DNA of 64,000 nucleotides from Lingula anatina (taxonomy: Eukaryota > Brachiopoda > Lingulata > Lingulida > Lingulidae): NCBI RefSeq assembly GCF_001039355.2, contig NW_019775953.1, forward strand, positions 1 through 64,000, in the 5' to 3' direction. A program made the translations under genes and the position numbers. Each line of letters begins with the position of its first letter. Within the stretch, counting starts at the first letter, position 1. This document shows positions 1 to 12,500 of the stretch, in pieces. The notes under the pieces were generated by a model. That model was given only the letters and a program-made list of their open reading frames with translations. It was not told where the DNA came from and searched no databases.

Positions 1-3000
1 CGTGACACATTTCTTCAGATAATCACATTTGGTCATATATATAGCAAATGATTCCTAATTTTTAACAGACAGTGATAAGAGAAACATTGCCATGACAAAA
101 CTGGGGAATGTCTATCAGTGATTAAAAAAAAATCAACACAATGCACGAAAAAGATATTAACTTGGCAGAATAATATGACAATACCAAAATGTAATTATTG
201 CTAACTAGGTAGAATTTAGCTTTACAATAACATTGTGTCTGAGTCCAAGTGCAATGAGTTCATTTGTTGCAGATATGATAAAGTCCAAATAAACACTAAA
301 AGCCTGTATAAAATATGTCCACTGATCTACAGGTGGCGAGACAATACATGAATAAAAAATTAGGATGTTTCTATGATCAATAATTGGTTTTTGATTGACA
401 AGCATCCTCGTTAACCTGTCTACTTTTGCTCTCAGCTGAACCAAGGACAACAACATAACATTTCATAGTTCAACTCGTGTGTTTATAATTGTTTTGAAAG
501 CAAACCAATCATTGCAGTTTCAGAGAAGATTACGGTGTTTTGACTTAATTTACAACTATACACCACCTGATGTAGCTGTCAACATTATTGCATTTTCATG
601 GCCTTTTATCATAATGATGATTATAATTTATGACACCATGCATACAATAAACAGAGACAGGGGGCTGCATTCACAATGGCTCTATCTTACTAGCTACTGT
701 GTACTATCTCCACTGGGACTCTTGCTGAAAGCAATCAGATAAACAGATTTACACACCTCCTCTTGTTTACAACATTCTAGTATATTACAAATTCTCAGTA
801 CCTCAATACCAGGACACTCTACAAAGGTGGTCTATCTAATCCGATCAAATGACTTTGATCTCTTTACTGGCTGCTGTATCAAAGAAAGCTTTATAGAGAA
901 ATGAATTCTGTTCATAAAATGCACAGATGCAGGCTACCACCTGTATATGAAGCAACACCTGATCATAGACCCTTAGAAAACAATTACATCTCACTACAAG
1001 GGCAGTGCCAGAATACATTACCATAAGCCGCCCGCAGCCATCAGGGGGGTTCGGGGGGGGGGGGGGTCACAAGAACCCCCCTTTTTTGCTGGGAAAAGGT
1101 TCCCTCTGGGTAAATAGAAGTATGGGCTTGATAACAGAGGCTTGATGGCACCAATAAGTAATAAATCAATATAATTTGGCATCTAAAAAGTTTTAAACCA
1201 ATGAAAACATTTCCTCTTAATATAAGCACAGATCAAGCCCATGCACATTATTTCATGTAAACTATCAGATATCTTCTAAAAATGAGATAATTGAAAGTAC
1301 ATAAATTGAAAGTACGTAAGATTGCCGGGTAACTCCTGAAAATTGAACGCACAGTTTCCCGACCAAAGATATGCAAAATTCACAAAAAATTGAAAACATT
1401 AAGACTTGGTTACAATTGCCATAAAATGTTTGTTTGGCTGGTGGCCTACTGCCCTTAAATTGACAGCAGATGAGTGCATGAATATGGAATTTGGAACTTC
1501 ACACATGGATGGCCTGAACTTGATTAACAGATCTAATGCAGTGAGAGTGCCCACACAGGATCACGAGGTAGAGCTCAAACCACATACAAAGTAACATGAA
1601 GATATTAATTTTACAGTTGTTTATACCTGCAGGAAAACAACAATACCAGAATCATCACTCTGACTTGTAGCGTTGCTAAAGATTGACTGAGGAAGTTGTC
1701 TAAAGACAGGCCATTTACATGCCTCAGCTGGTTAGCATGATACTGGAAAAACCCTTGAGTTATTCAAATTCTCTTGAGATACACAAATTCTTGATGATAT
1801 CTTACTATAATACGATAGCTACTGGTAAAGTGCGACATTGTAAGTGCTTCAAGTAGTCATGATGCCTGCATGCATAAGACAGAAGGCTGCTTGCTTCCTT
1901 CATATAGTCTTCCTACGGCAAAAATCCCTACCCCCCAGAAAAAAAGCTATTGAAAAAACTATTTGAACAATGAACATTCCCTATTTTAAAAATAAATTTG
2001 TAATAAGTCTAATTTTAACAATATTTCCAGGAATCAAAAGGGACAATATGCTGCAGCAAATTATATAAGTAAAATGAGAAAGTATCAACTATTAAATTAC
2101 CTTTTCACAACATAGAGCATAAAAAATGTCTAGCCTGTGTCTCAACCAAAAATGCTTTTCAGACACCAGTATATAAAAATAGTGCCTACAAAATACATGC
2201 ATGGGCAGGGTATGAAGCATAGCAGAGCATGTACAAGTAGCACCTATAGTCTCAATAATTCCCCAGTTCAGTTTTTGCTTTGATACAAGTCTTCATCTCT
2301 CTCTTTTCAATGGTTTCAATTTCCAATTAGGTCTACATTGATCTGTTGAGATAGACAAGAGATACTAGTTTATAGAAATGGTAAATTTCAAGAGAGCACT
2401 AATCTTATCTATAAAAAATGCCAATCAACCTGTGAAGGCAATTTTTATCATGCCAAATACTAAGATATATCTTAGGAATTTAGACGCAAGCAATATAGTC
2501 ACTTCAAATCTGACAGCTTTTATATCAAGTTCCAAGCAGTTTTGTTCAGCCATACTCCCAACATTGCAATTAAAAAAAATAAAAGGGTGGTTTAAGTTGT
2601 CAATTTTACCACAACTTTCATACCATGGAAATGGAGATTTGGCATGTTTCTTTTGCCACATATTACATAATGCAAAATGTAATTTTCTTATGTAAAAGAC
2701 AGAAGTGAGCTCTAAGCGAGATAAATGTACTATCATGGTCTCAGATCAGGTAATCTACTCAGCCCTTGGCACATCTAATCCACACGGAATTCTTTTTTTT
2801 TTTCCCAAGCCTGAAGCCTGAAGCAATGCTATATATTACTAATTCTGGTAAACATACTGAGTATAAAGGAAATGTAAGAACCAATCTGTCTCAACTATAA
2901 AATACATATTTTAAGTATCAATGAGAAGATCAGAGAGGTGTTGTCATCTCCTGGGTAAGTATGGAAGTACCACCAGCTGGGCTAAGCTCATCAATAATAT

Positions 3001-3234
3001 AGAGATGGCCAAAAAGGCGTAAAAAGGCATAAAAAAGACATTAATTTTGGCATATAACACATGTGAAAAATGTCTCTTGGTCCTGAACTCTAAGGACAGT
3101 AAATTTTATGAAATACAGCCAAGTCAGAATAATTAAGATTCTTATCATCTGACTAGCTGTTATCTCCCTGGCTTCTTCAACTTTTGTCATTCTCCCTTCC
3201 CTTCTTTATATACTGAGATTTTAAACAGTAATAT
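1..3234. other. non-coding stretch, no gene recognised
   Basis: AT-rich DNA with many stops in all frames. The longest open frames (83 aa on the minus strand at 205-456, 105 aa on the plus strand at 2378-2695, 103 aa on the minus strand at 2425-2736) show no family motif that I recognise and no convincing flanking splice sites. A G-run next to sequence resembling a dispersed element lies at 1040-1110. The stretch could be intron or 3' UTR of a gene outside the window; nothing here decides that. Confidence 0.5.
1027..1110. mobile_element. fragment of a dispersed short inverted-repeat element with a G-run
   Basis: A run of about 14 G at 1057-1070 is followed by the words AAGAACCCCCC, TTTTTTGCTGGGAAAAGG and CCCTCTGGGTAAA. 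The same word order (G-run, AAGAACC, CCCCTTTTGCTGGGAAAAA, CTCTGAGTAAA) occurs in the more complete copy at 45902-46076 and, inverted, at 24637-24785. This copy lacks a clear right terminus. Confidence 0.55.
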
Positions 3235-3757
3235 GACATGGACAGACACAGTAACCAGAATATAATATCAACAGACACATACAGTGATGACATGGACAGA
3301 CACAGTAACCAGAATATAATATCAACAGACACATACAGTGATGACATGGACAGACACAGTAACCAGAATATCAACAGACACATACAGTGATGACATGGAC
3401 AGACACAGTAACCAGAATATAATATCAACAGACACATACAGTGATGACATGGACAGACACAGTAACCAGAATATAATATCAACAGACACATACAGTGATG
3501 ACATGGACAGACACAGTAACCAGAATATAATATCAACAGACACATACAGTGATGACATGGACAGACACAGTAACCAGAATATAATATCAACAGACACATA
3601 CAGTGATGACATGGACAGACACAGTAACCAGAATATAATATCAACAGACACATACAGTGATGACATGGACAGACACAGTAACCAGAATATAATATCAACA
3701 GACACATACAGTGATGACATGGACAGACACAGTAACCAGAATATCAACAGATACAAA
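3235..3757. repeat. 54-bp minisatellite, about 9.6 copies
   Basis: Near-identical 54-bp units begin with GACATGGACAGACACAGTAA and end with ACAGTGAT. Unit 3 (from 3343) and the last partial unit lack 5 bp (AATAT) in the middle, giving a 49-bp variant. Because 54 is a multiple of three and the unit has no stop in several frames, it produces long open frames on both strands (3177-3707 minus, 3322-3774 minus, 3338-3778 plus). These are by-products of the repeat. The near identity of units points to recent expansion, so copy number is probably polymorphic. Confidence 0.95.
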
Positions 3758-5175
3758 ATGTTTGTACATAACAATTAATAGAGGCACAGAAACATCTAAT
3801 GCATATACCAAGATCTACAACAACCCGTATTATTGAAAAAAAAAAAAAACACTGGATTCCTAATGACAATGCTGCAATTTGTTAGAACAATTTACATGTC
3901 AGACCAAGTGCATTATTGCAGGGGAAATGAAATCACTGACAACATGTTTGCTTGTCTTAATCCTCATTACAAAGGGTATTTTTGGATCAGAAAATAAGCC
4001 TGTGTTTTTACCAAAACAGAAGATAATCACATAAAGGTAGCTATCTTGATGTAGCATGATTAAAGATGAATTCCTTGTGGAAGGAGAGGAAAAACTGTGT
4101 AATCACTTCAAGCCTACATACTGATAAAAATTAATGAAACTTCCATCTTGGAAGCCAAACTTGACTCAAATTATCACAAAAAAAAGAGATCTGAAAGGGA
4201 GGTCTGAAAAAGGACCCAAATTACACAGAGGGACCTAAATTAGACAGAAGCCACAGTGTGAAGAGAGTAAAATAGAAATTCTAAAAACACATGTGGGTTG
4301 GATGGATGATATATTGATGAAGTGTGTATCATTATTTGTGTATGTAGGATTTTTTTTAATTTACTAATTTGCTTTCTGTGAAATTATTACAACTGCCTAA
4401 TTTTAAAGCACCATTAACATTTACTTCTGAATCAGAAATGCAATCCTCTTAATGAAGCATATTTTTATAGTTTTAAGTCCCTGACAAGGTGATATAGTCC
4501 CATTAAATGGATTCAATTTGTCAGAAAGAAAAGCTGATTTTCATGAACTGCATGTATAAAACCATGCTATAGTGACACCAAGACATCTTTAGCAGCAGAA
4601 TTACTGGCAATCCTGCAGTCAAATCAGTCTTAGCCTGAAAAGATTCCTTTAATTCCCAATTCAGACACAAAAGATGATAAGAACCCTTAAGTTAAAACTT
4701 AACCTGAAGTGTACCTAGTGTCATCATTATCTTCTCTGTCTTCTCAGGTAGCAGTGACAGCTGGTTATGTCTGTATTATACACGACACAGGGCAATGATA
4801 TGAAACCAAAACATGTTTCACTACCAAGCCCAATGAAGATTTTCGATGACCATTAGAAGGAACAAGAGGTAGAAGACCAGCTTCAAATCCATATTCAAAA
4901 CTGGTCATTTCTCATTTTACAACAGCCACTAAAATTGATCCCAATGATCCTGGGAGATTAAGAACACAATGATCTTGTTTTCTGATGAAAAAGGATAAAA
5001 ACTGTATGTGATTCATATTTCACAATAAATTTATTTTAAACAACACATAGAAATAAAATAAATTCTATTTTACTGCCAAAATGCCAAGTATTGCAATTAT
5101 TCTGGAATTTGTGCCCACCATCGTACCACGTGCACATGGCTAAGATTATAAAAAAATACTAAAAACTTACTCTAA

Positions 5176-5275
5176 ATGTTGGAATGGATTAACTACCCAC
5201 TGGTAAGTATGGGAAAATTGCTGTTTACCCAAGGAAAATCCATTTTGGCCAAAATGAACATTTGTTACTCTTTCA
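5176..5275 (+). repeat. decayed partial copy of the TTAA fold-back element
   Basis: The words GGATTAACTACCCACTGGTAA, GTATGGGAAAATTGCTGTTTAC and CCAAGGAAAATCCATTTTGG match, in order, the right arm of the fold-back element at 55815-56161 (CATTTACCATTGGTAAGTAT, GAAAATTGTTGTTAACTCC, AGGAAAATTCATTTTTTGG). The AAAGGGATAA terminus itself is not preserved here. Confidence 0.6.
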
Positions 5276-7080
5276 GGAACACGAACTTATATTCCATGAT
5301 AAAAATATTTAAATTAATAAAAGTATGGGATTGGCAAAATTTTACATATATTTTGTCTACAGATATAGTGAGTAATTAAACCAATCATTCTATTCAAGCC
5401 AGCTGGGATTTAGGGTAGAAAAAAATAACAACAAGAACAAAGCAGTTTTTCTTCAGTTATCATCAGTTTTCTATTCTTAACTGGCTATCATGCATCTGCA
5501 TCTCAAATTGACCTTGCAAAAATCCATTTGAATAACATTCTGAACACCAATGCTTCAAATGTAATTCTTTAGTTCATGTTTAAGTACAATCTGTAATCTA
5601 AGGTCATAATTAAATCAGTGAATAAAATGTTTTATGTCTTTGACACAACTGTCAGAGAGAGGAAATTTGACGATTTCATATAACAAAAACCCAATTAAGC
5701 ACAGACCCTAAGAAGATTCAAGCTTCTCATTTTTCTGGCTCGTCAGTCCTATGAATTCCAGTGAATTGCAACAGTTTGGATGCACAACCACAAGCAAACA
5801 CACCACCTTAGATCCTCTGCTGCATTTCTTAAACATACTAATCCAGCACCTCTCAAGCATTGCAACAAAATGTAAAACATACGAATCCAGAATATATTTT
5901 CCATTTTCATTTTGTCTTGATCTCAGTTGCAACAAGGTGCATTTGTAAAAAAAGATAGAAGACTGAAAAAATCTTGCCATTAACATCTTCATAGTGCTCA
6001 GATCGAGGCATATTTGTATGAATACAGAGGTTGGCAGAATTTAAATATTTCTTACTTATTTTGATTATGTCACCGTTTTGCAATCTATATGACAACTAGA
6101 GACCTTTACCGATGGATGGGAAATCTTCATCTAATTATTAAGTTATACATTATGCAATACCACTGTGGCACATGATCAAGTGATCTTAACAGAGTAAAGA
6201 AGATCTACATTAAAATGCAACAAATACCTTCCATTTGAATAAAGGCCGTACCCGACCAAGTGGAATTATATCTGTCATGCTGGCATCATCACTGTGTACA
6301 GCATATAACATCTGGTGATAAAACATCCATCAACCGGCTGAATCTGTTCCTAAACCTAATGTACCCTTCTGGCTCCAATCTGGAACAAATTTGCAACATA
6401 GTTTTTTAAATTTTTGCTTGTAAATGTTTCTGTTAGGTTTGTTACTGTTACAGAAAACTATGCATCTACGTAATTAACACCAAAATAGTGTTCAGTTTCA
6501 ATCATGCCTGGTCAGAAGAAGTTCTGACTGTCTCTTAGGGTATTTTTCTATTTTTCTAAGCAGAGGACACACCTTGTCACTGGCCTTGCTGGTGTGGTGT
6601 ACTGTATGTTTATCTTCAAGAAAATACTGTACTCCAGTACGTGCACTGGTCCATTTCTCCTATTTAGAAATAAATTAATTGCTTTAAACAAATATTCCTG
6701 TAACAACTTTCTTGAACTTTTGAAGTGACATCTACATTCTGGAAAACAATTAATTAAGTTGACAATGCAAAAAAGCAAATATTCATGGTGCTCAATATGG
6801 ACATATATATAATACTGTACAAAGAATAACTTAACAGATCAGGTGTGATGACTAATAAAAAGGGCGTACTGTGTGATAACTAACTACATATACTACTACA
6901 TGGAACTCCCTTAACTGTTGCAAGGGTATCTTTTTCCTATCACAAAAGAGCGAAGCAAACAAGGTCATAACAATTAATTGTGCAAATAATTAACTGCATG
7001 CCTGGATTGCAATCAGAGCTCAGTATGGGGTGGTTACGGAACCAATGCTTTGTAATAACCCCCTCCACCCTTTTTTTCTG

Positions 7081-7104
7081 GGGGGGGGGGGGGGGGGGGG
7101 GGGG
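7081..7104. repeat. poly-G run
   Basis: About 24 consecutive G, preceded by a C-rich/T-rich stretch (CCCCCTCCACCC then T7). It could fold as an intramolecular G-quadruplex, and it lies about 520 bp upstream of the TTC13 start. Homopolymer length in an assembly is unreliable. Confidence 0.9.
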
Positions 7105-7608
7105 CTTAAACTCGAAGTGAACATTTTATGGTAATTATTGAAAGGCCTGTCCTTCCTGGTTACTGTGATTCACTATACCATTTTTTTTCTCTTTGCTTGT
7201 TATCTAAATAACTGCATTTATTGTTCATGGGTCACAAATTCCACTACAATCAACCAGGAGGTAAAAGAGAAAGGTAACTCCAATTTAAAATGACAACTGT
7301 GCATTGAAGCTTTAATCAATAGCTTAAAATGGATAGAAAATGAACTCATCGAAGAAGTGAACCCCCAATCCACGATTCCCGCGACTAAACTGTATAAACT
7401 ACTTGCCGATTAAACATTAATATGCCTAGTCCCGAAAATAATCTAGCATGTGATTTATTTTAAGAACAGGTAAGTTGATGAAATAATATTCATATTGCCC
7501 CTAATGTGTGTCTTTTGACACCATTGTATATAAAATAAATTATCATAAACACATTTATATGTATGAATACTAGATATATTTTAGTAATGATAGATGTACA
7601 CCTTCGGA

Positions 7609-7621
7609 ACCAATCAGTGTT
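7609..7621 (+). promoter_or_regulatory. CCAAT-type motif just upstream of the TTC13 start
   Basis: AACCAATCAG lies at about 7608-7617, immediately before the first in-frame ATG. It matches the NF-Y/CCAAT consensus. Being this close to the ATG it would lie in the 5' UTR or close to the transcription start. Single short match, so weak evidence. Confidence 0.3.
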
Positions 7622-9450
7622 ATGTTGTGTGTCAATATGGCCGAAAAAGTTTTAGAACTGATTGTCGTCCTTCTATTTATACAAATTTCGTCTAAGTATG
7701 CTCAACAGTGTGATGTAGCCAGCATTCATGTTACACAAGAAGACGGTAGCCAACAAGTCTTTAGGGTAAAGGGACTACAGCTGTTTGGAGATTGTAAAGA
7801 ATGCGACGAAGAATCTCGAGCAACCACTTCACGGAGCACTGACCACAGATATCGTTTCGTCTTGCCAATCAGCTTGACCATAGGAGAACTGGCCCCAGAA
7901 TGTGGTAAGCGAAACACGCTTGTCGTCTTTTAATTTACCCTCAAATCGATGGCGATGTTCGTGAGTTTTATTATTTTTTTCAGGATTTTATATTTTTTGT
8001 TTCATTCTGTGTGTTATAAATTTAAATAAATAATAATAATAACACACAATTAATAAATAGCGTTGAACACAGAGCAATTAATGAGGGATTACCCTCCATG
8101 TGGCTGTGATGAATCTGCCACATAGCAGATGTGTTTAACGTGACAAGCCCCAGTCAAGATGTTATTGCCTGATGTGCAGTCGTGTGTAAACCCATTACTT
8201 GTATCATGCCCTCATATCAGCTGGATAGATCGCAAACAGGGGGGGCTGACGTAGTCTCCTCAGTAAATTGCTTTTACTTAGATTTTACTTGGGCAATAAA
8301 GATAGGAGTCTAGGTGAAATGCCAATATTAATGCTGCACTCTGCTTATAGAATTTTTTTGTGTAAACATAGACCTTAATGAAATGTGTTGCCCCTCAATA
8401 TAATGTGAGTAAATGTAGAAATATTATAGATTGCTAATACTTATCTAGTGCTGTGTGGGTTCAAACAGTATGGTGTATTTATTAAGTATTTTAGGTATTT
8501 ATGGCAACCAATATAAAATATATATAAAATATTACTGCTGTACAGTTTAATAATGATTCTTCTCTATGTTTTTAGAAATGAAGGGAGATGTGCCAGTGGG
8601 TCTTTGTTCTGTTCAAAGAGAGTCTTGTCCAAAGGAAGGCATGTTTAACTTAGAGGTAATTATAATTTAATAAGAATAATCAATATCATACTGTATGCCA
8701 CCATTGCTATAATGTGATGGCTGTATGAAGAAAGGTGTTTTAATTACTTGAACGGAAATTTGTTAAATGGTATATAGATATTAGGGGATGATTATTAAAG
8801 CTAGATAGATTTACCTGTAGAATTGATTATTTAGTATACCTTAAAGATAAAAAATAAATACAATGTTTTTGTAATCATGGTTTTGAGTAAATTTTCTTTT
8901 CTTTATTTTGGGAGGGGGGATGGGTGTGCTTGGCTGATCAGTTGACAAATGGGCATATGGCAATTTAACATATTCTTTTCTTAGCTGCATGGCAGATATA
9001 CATTCCAAATATCATTATTTGAAAATGTATCATATTTAGTTGATTATGAAAACAAATTATCTGATGTAAACCCAACTCACTATTCAGAATGTCCTAATTA
9101 TATTTTATGAATTTATCAGTAAACCAATATATTGGGAAATAAAATTGATTTTTTTTTCAAAGAAGGTTTGAATTTACTATGCCATTAATATCATGTGTAG
9201 TGTCTTTCAAAACATTTTATTTATTTCCAGGCTCATTCTGAATCTATAGCAAAAAAAGGATTAGTGCCACTAGCAACAGGAAATATGGATATAGATAAAA
9301 ATATTGGTAGGTATAAAATCAGTTATCAATTATTTGGTCCAAATGTATTATTTGCTACAATTTTGGCCAATAGTTTGTTAAACAAGTTTTATGACAAATT
9401 GAAAACTTCCCTTAATGCTCAGTGTAAACTTCACCAGTCCATGTATTCAA

Positions 9451-9513
<63 letters not shown>

Positions 9514-12500
9514 ATTATTATTATTATTATTAATAATAATAAACTTTATTTAAAGAGGATAAAACATGTTAAGTTCACACACTTATTTTACACATGGCCC
9601 TGTAGGGGGTTAAAATGAAATATTGTGCTTATGAATAAAAGATGAATAAATCTTTATAGCATCCAAGTAATTTGTTTTTACAAGTTTCTTAGTTGATAGA
9701 TACTTCTTATTACAAACAACTTTTGAATAACAATAACCCACATTTCTTTTTGTTTACAAAAACCCACTACATGTTTTTTCTTTTGCTAAAGCTATGGGGA
9801 TGGTTCTGATGAATTTGGTTCAACCAGATGAAGCAGTTCAAGTTTTTACTAATATTATCAAGGTATTCATTTTGATTATCACATTATTTAACAACTAATG
9901 TGTTTTGAATATTAAAATGCTTAACAGTACAAAATATGTTAGTTTATTTAAAATTGCAAAATTTAAGGGATTTCTGAAGATTGCTGAAAATTGTAGTTGT
10001 AATTAAAGCTGCAACAAAATGTATGTAGATTTGGTTATTTGGGCATAGTCTGTTGAAATAATATGTTTTTAAAGGAGCATCCTGAAACAATAATTGCGTA
10101 CCACGGGAGAGGGACAGCATTTGCAAGAAAAGGCCTTCAGGTATGTTACTGGTATGGAATTTAGAATATCTGATGAAATATCCAACGAATTAAGTTTCTA
10201 AAAATAAGATCTTAAAAATAGGATATAGTGTAATATGTTGATATATTTTTTAAAATTGGATTATTGATCTCTAATATATATAGACTACATAGATATGTAT
10301 GCTATGTGATTAAATTCTTTGTCTTTCAGTCTGAAACTAATGCAGCTTTAGCACTACGTGATTTTAGTAAAAGTATTGAGTTGGACCCAAAGAAGTCAGA
10401 GAGTTATGAAAGAAGAGCAGAGGTAAAGTTACAAAAATATTTATCTGTGAAACTTACCAATAAACTATATCTTTACATGGCCATATTGATTCCAAGAGGT
10501 AACTTCTATAATTCGTTGTCATAAATAATTGCTGATTTCTCTTCAGGTGTTGATATTGCTGGGTCAATATACCAAAGCTTTAGAAGACGTCAATAAAAGC
10601 CTGAAGCACAGCAATAGAGCCAAGCTATATTTTCTGGTATCTGTCTGTACATTTGACAGCTTTGCTTACTTGTTTCTTTTCAGGTGTTGATATCCCTAGG
10701 TCAATATACCAAAGCTTTAGAAGACGTCAATGAAGGCCTGAAGCACAGTAATAGAGCCAAGCTATATTTTCTTAGAGGAACTGCATTGTTTTTGATGCAG
10801 GTAAGTCAGCCTTTTGTTTTTGTTTGTCACTAACCCTTAGATGAGAATTTATTGTGATGAAGTAAGTTTTTTTACAGTATTAGCATATACCTATGAAGAA
10901 ACTTATTCAGAATCAAGGTCATGTCACTTGTTTATAGGCTCATAATGGCAAGAGAGCAGTGAGATCTCTGGATTCGGAGAGAATTTTTTTATGACCAAGA
11001 AAATGCATTCAATTGCATTCAGATTTACTGAATGAATTGATATTGTGAATTTAACATTGGGCAAAATAGAAGTGTCAATATCATGATGTTGCACTGGTGA
11101 ATCACCAGTTTTCTTTGAAAAATTTTCCAAATCCCTGTATTCATAGGAAGCAGTATTTTCTCAATCATTCTTCTTATGGTAAATATAATTGATATCAGGC
11201 ATATACAATATATATTGATACAGGTGATATGTAACACGCACGCACACACACATACACACACACTCACACACATACATACACACTTTGAGAGAGAGGGAGA
11301 CTTAAATAGTGTTTCTTCCTTTGTTTCTTGTCTCATTTCAGAAACTGCAAGATGCAGAAGATGATTTTAGAAAAGCTTTGGATCTGGCAAAAGATCCTCA
11401 GCATCCCTTTTTGTATCATCTTGGTCTGACATTATTTTATAAGGGGAAAGTAAGGGTAAGTTGAAGCTATTTTATAGGGGAAATTAAGGGTAAGTTGACA
11501 TTATTTTATAAGGGGAAAGTAAGGGTAAGTTGACGCTATTTTATAGGGGAAATTAAGGGTATGTTGAAATTATAACAGCTAGAGTTTAGGGAATGTTAGC
11601 TATGCTTGAAAACCATTGTGAAGTAATTCTAGTTCATTGTTATTTCATTTTAAAAAGTCCGCTGTAATTACAGAAAAGTCAAGATCTTGATTCTGGGAGT
11701 GTTTATCAGCTTTTCAATGCTAAAATAAAACTGCATCTCCCACTTTTCAGAATGCAATAGAAGTGTATAAAGATGCACTGAAATTNAAATTAAGGTTATG
11801 TTGAAATTATAACAGCTAGAGTTTAGGGAATGTTAGCTATGCTTGAAAACCATTGTGAAGTAATTCTAGTTCATTGTTATTTCATTTTAAAAAGTCCGCT
11901 GTAATTACAGAAAAGTCAAGATCTTGATTCTGGGAGTGTTTATCAGCTTTTCAATGCTAAAATAAAACTGCATCTCCCACTTTTCAGAATGCAATAGAAG
12001 TGTATAAAGATGCACTGAAATTAGAACCTAACCACACAGAAACATTGCTGAGTCTGGCCCAGGCATTCAGGTAAAATTTGTTCATGATATCAATCTTTAT
12101 TGCTCAGCACACTTTACACAGACAAGATTTTTTCTCTGAGGTTTTTGTTAGTAATCATGAATTTATTTCTCAAGTTTCAATTTTCTTGAAATTATTTGAC
12201 ACTACTTTGCTGTTATAATGAAAAATTGCAAGCATCCAGGATAGCCCAAACTAAGTTATAAACAGGATAGCCCAAACTAAGTTATAAACTTTATTTCCAG
12301 GGAGATTGGCAATGTCAAACAAGCCAGAACACAGTTTAACAAGGCAAAATCCAGGATGCCGTATAATTTACTTACTATGCAGCTATTGAGCAGTTTTGAT
12401 TATTTCTCAGGGGAGGCTGAAAAGGCACTAGAGCACACTCATGTGAGTTACACTAGGCTGTTGGGGGGGGGGGGGCGGGGGGGGTCAGTGCACCCTCCTT

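Larger units (their letters stand above)
3758..7621. other. non-coding stretch upstream of TTC13
   Basis: No convincing coding exon on either strand. The largest open frame (94 aa, minus strand, 5708-5992) has no recognisable motif. The stretch holds a decayed copy of the TTAA-flanked fold-back element near 5176-5275 and a poly-G run at 7081-7104. The last few hundred bases before 7622 must include the TTC13 promoter, but no TATA box stands out. Confidence 0.5.

Noticed and set aside
205-456. 83-codon minus-strand frame
   Set aside because: No recognised motif and no supporting splice sites or neighbours. It could be part of an exon from a gene beyond the left edge, but nothing supports this.
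3177-3778. Long open frames on both strands rich in Cys/Leu or Asp/Asn/Ser repeats
   Set aside because: They are the translation of the 54-bp minisatellite, which lacks stops by chance; the 49-bp variant unit shifts the frame and both strands are equally open.
9264-9618. Frames with poly-Tyr and poly-Ile
   Set aside because: Produced by the (ATT)n microsatellite in TTC13 intron 3; the upstream part overlaps exon 3 reading into the intron.
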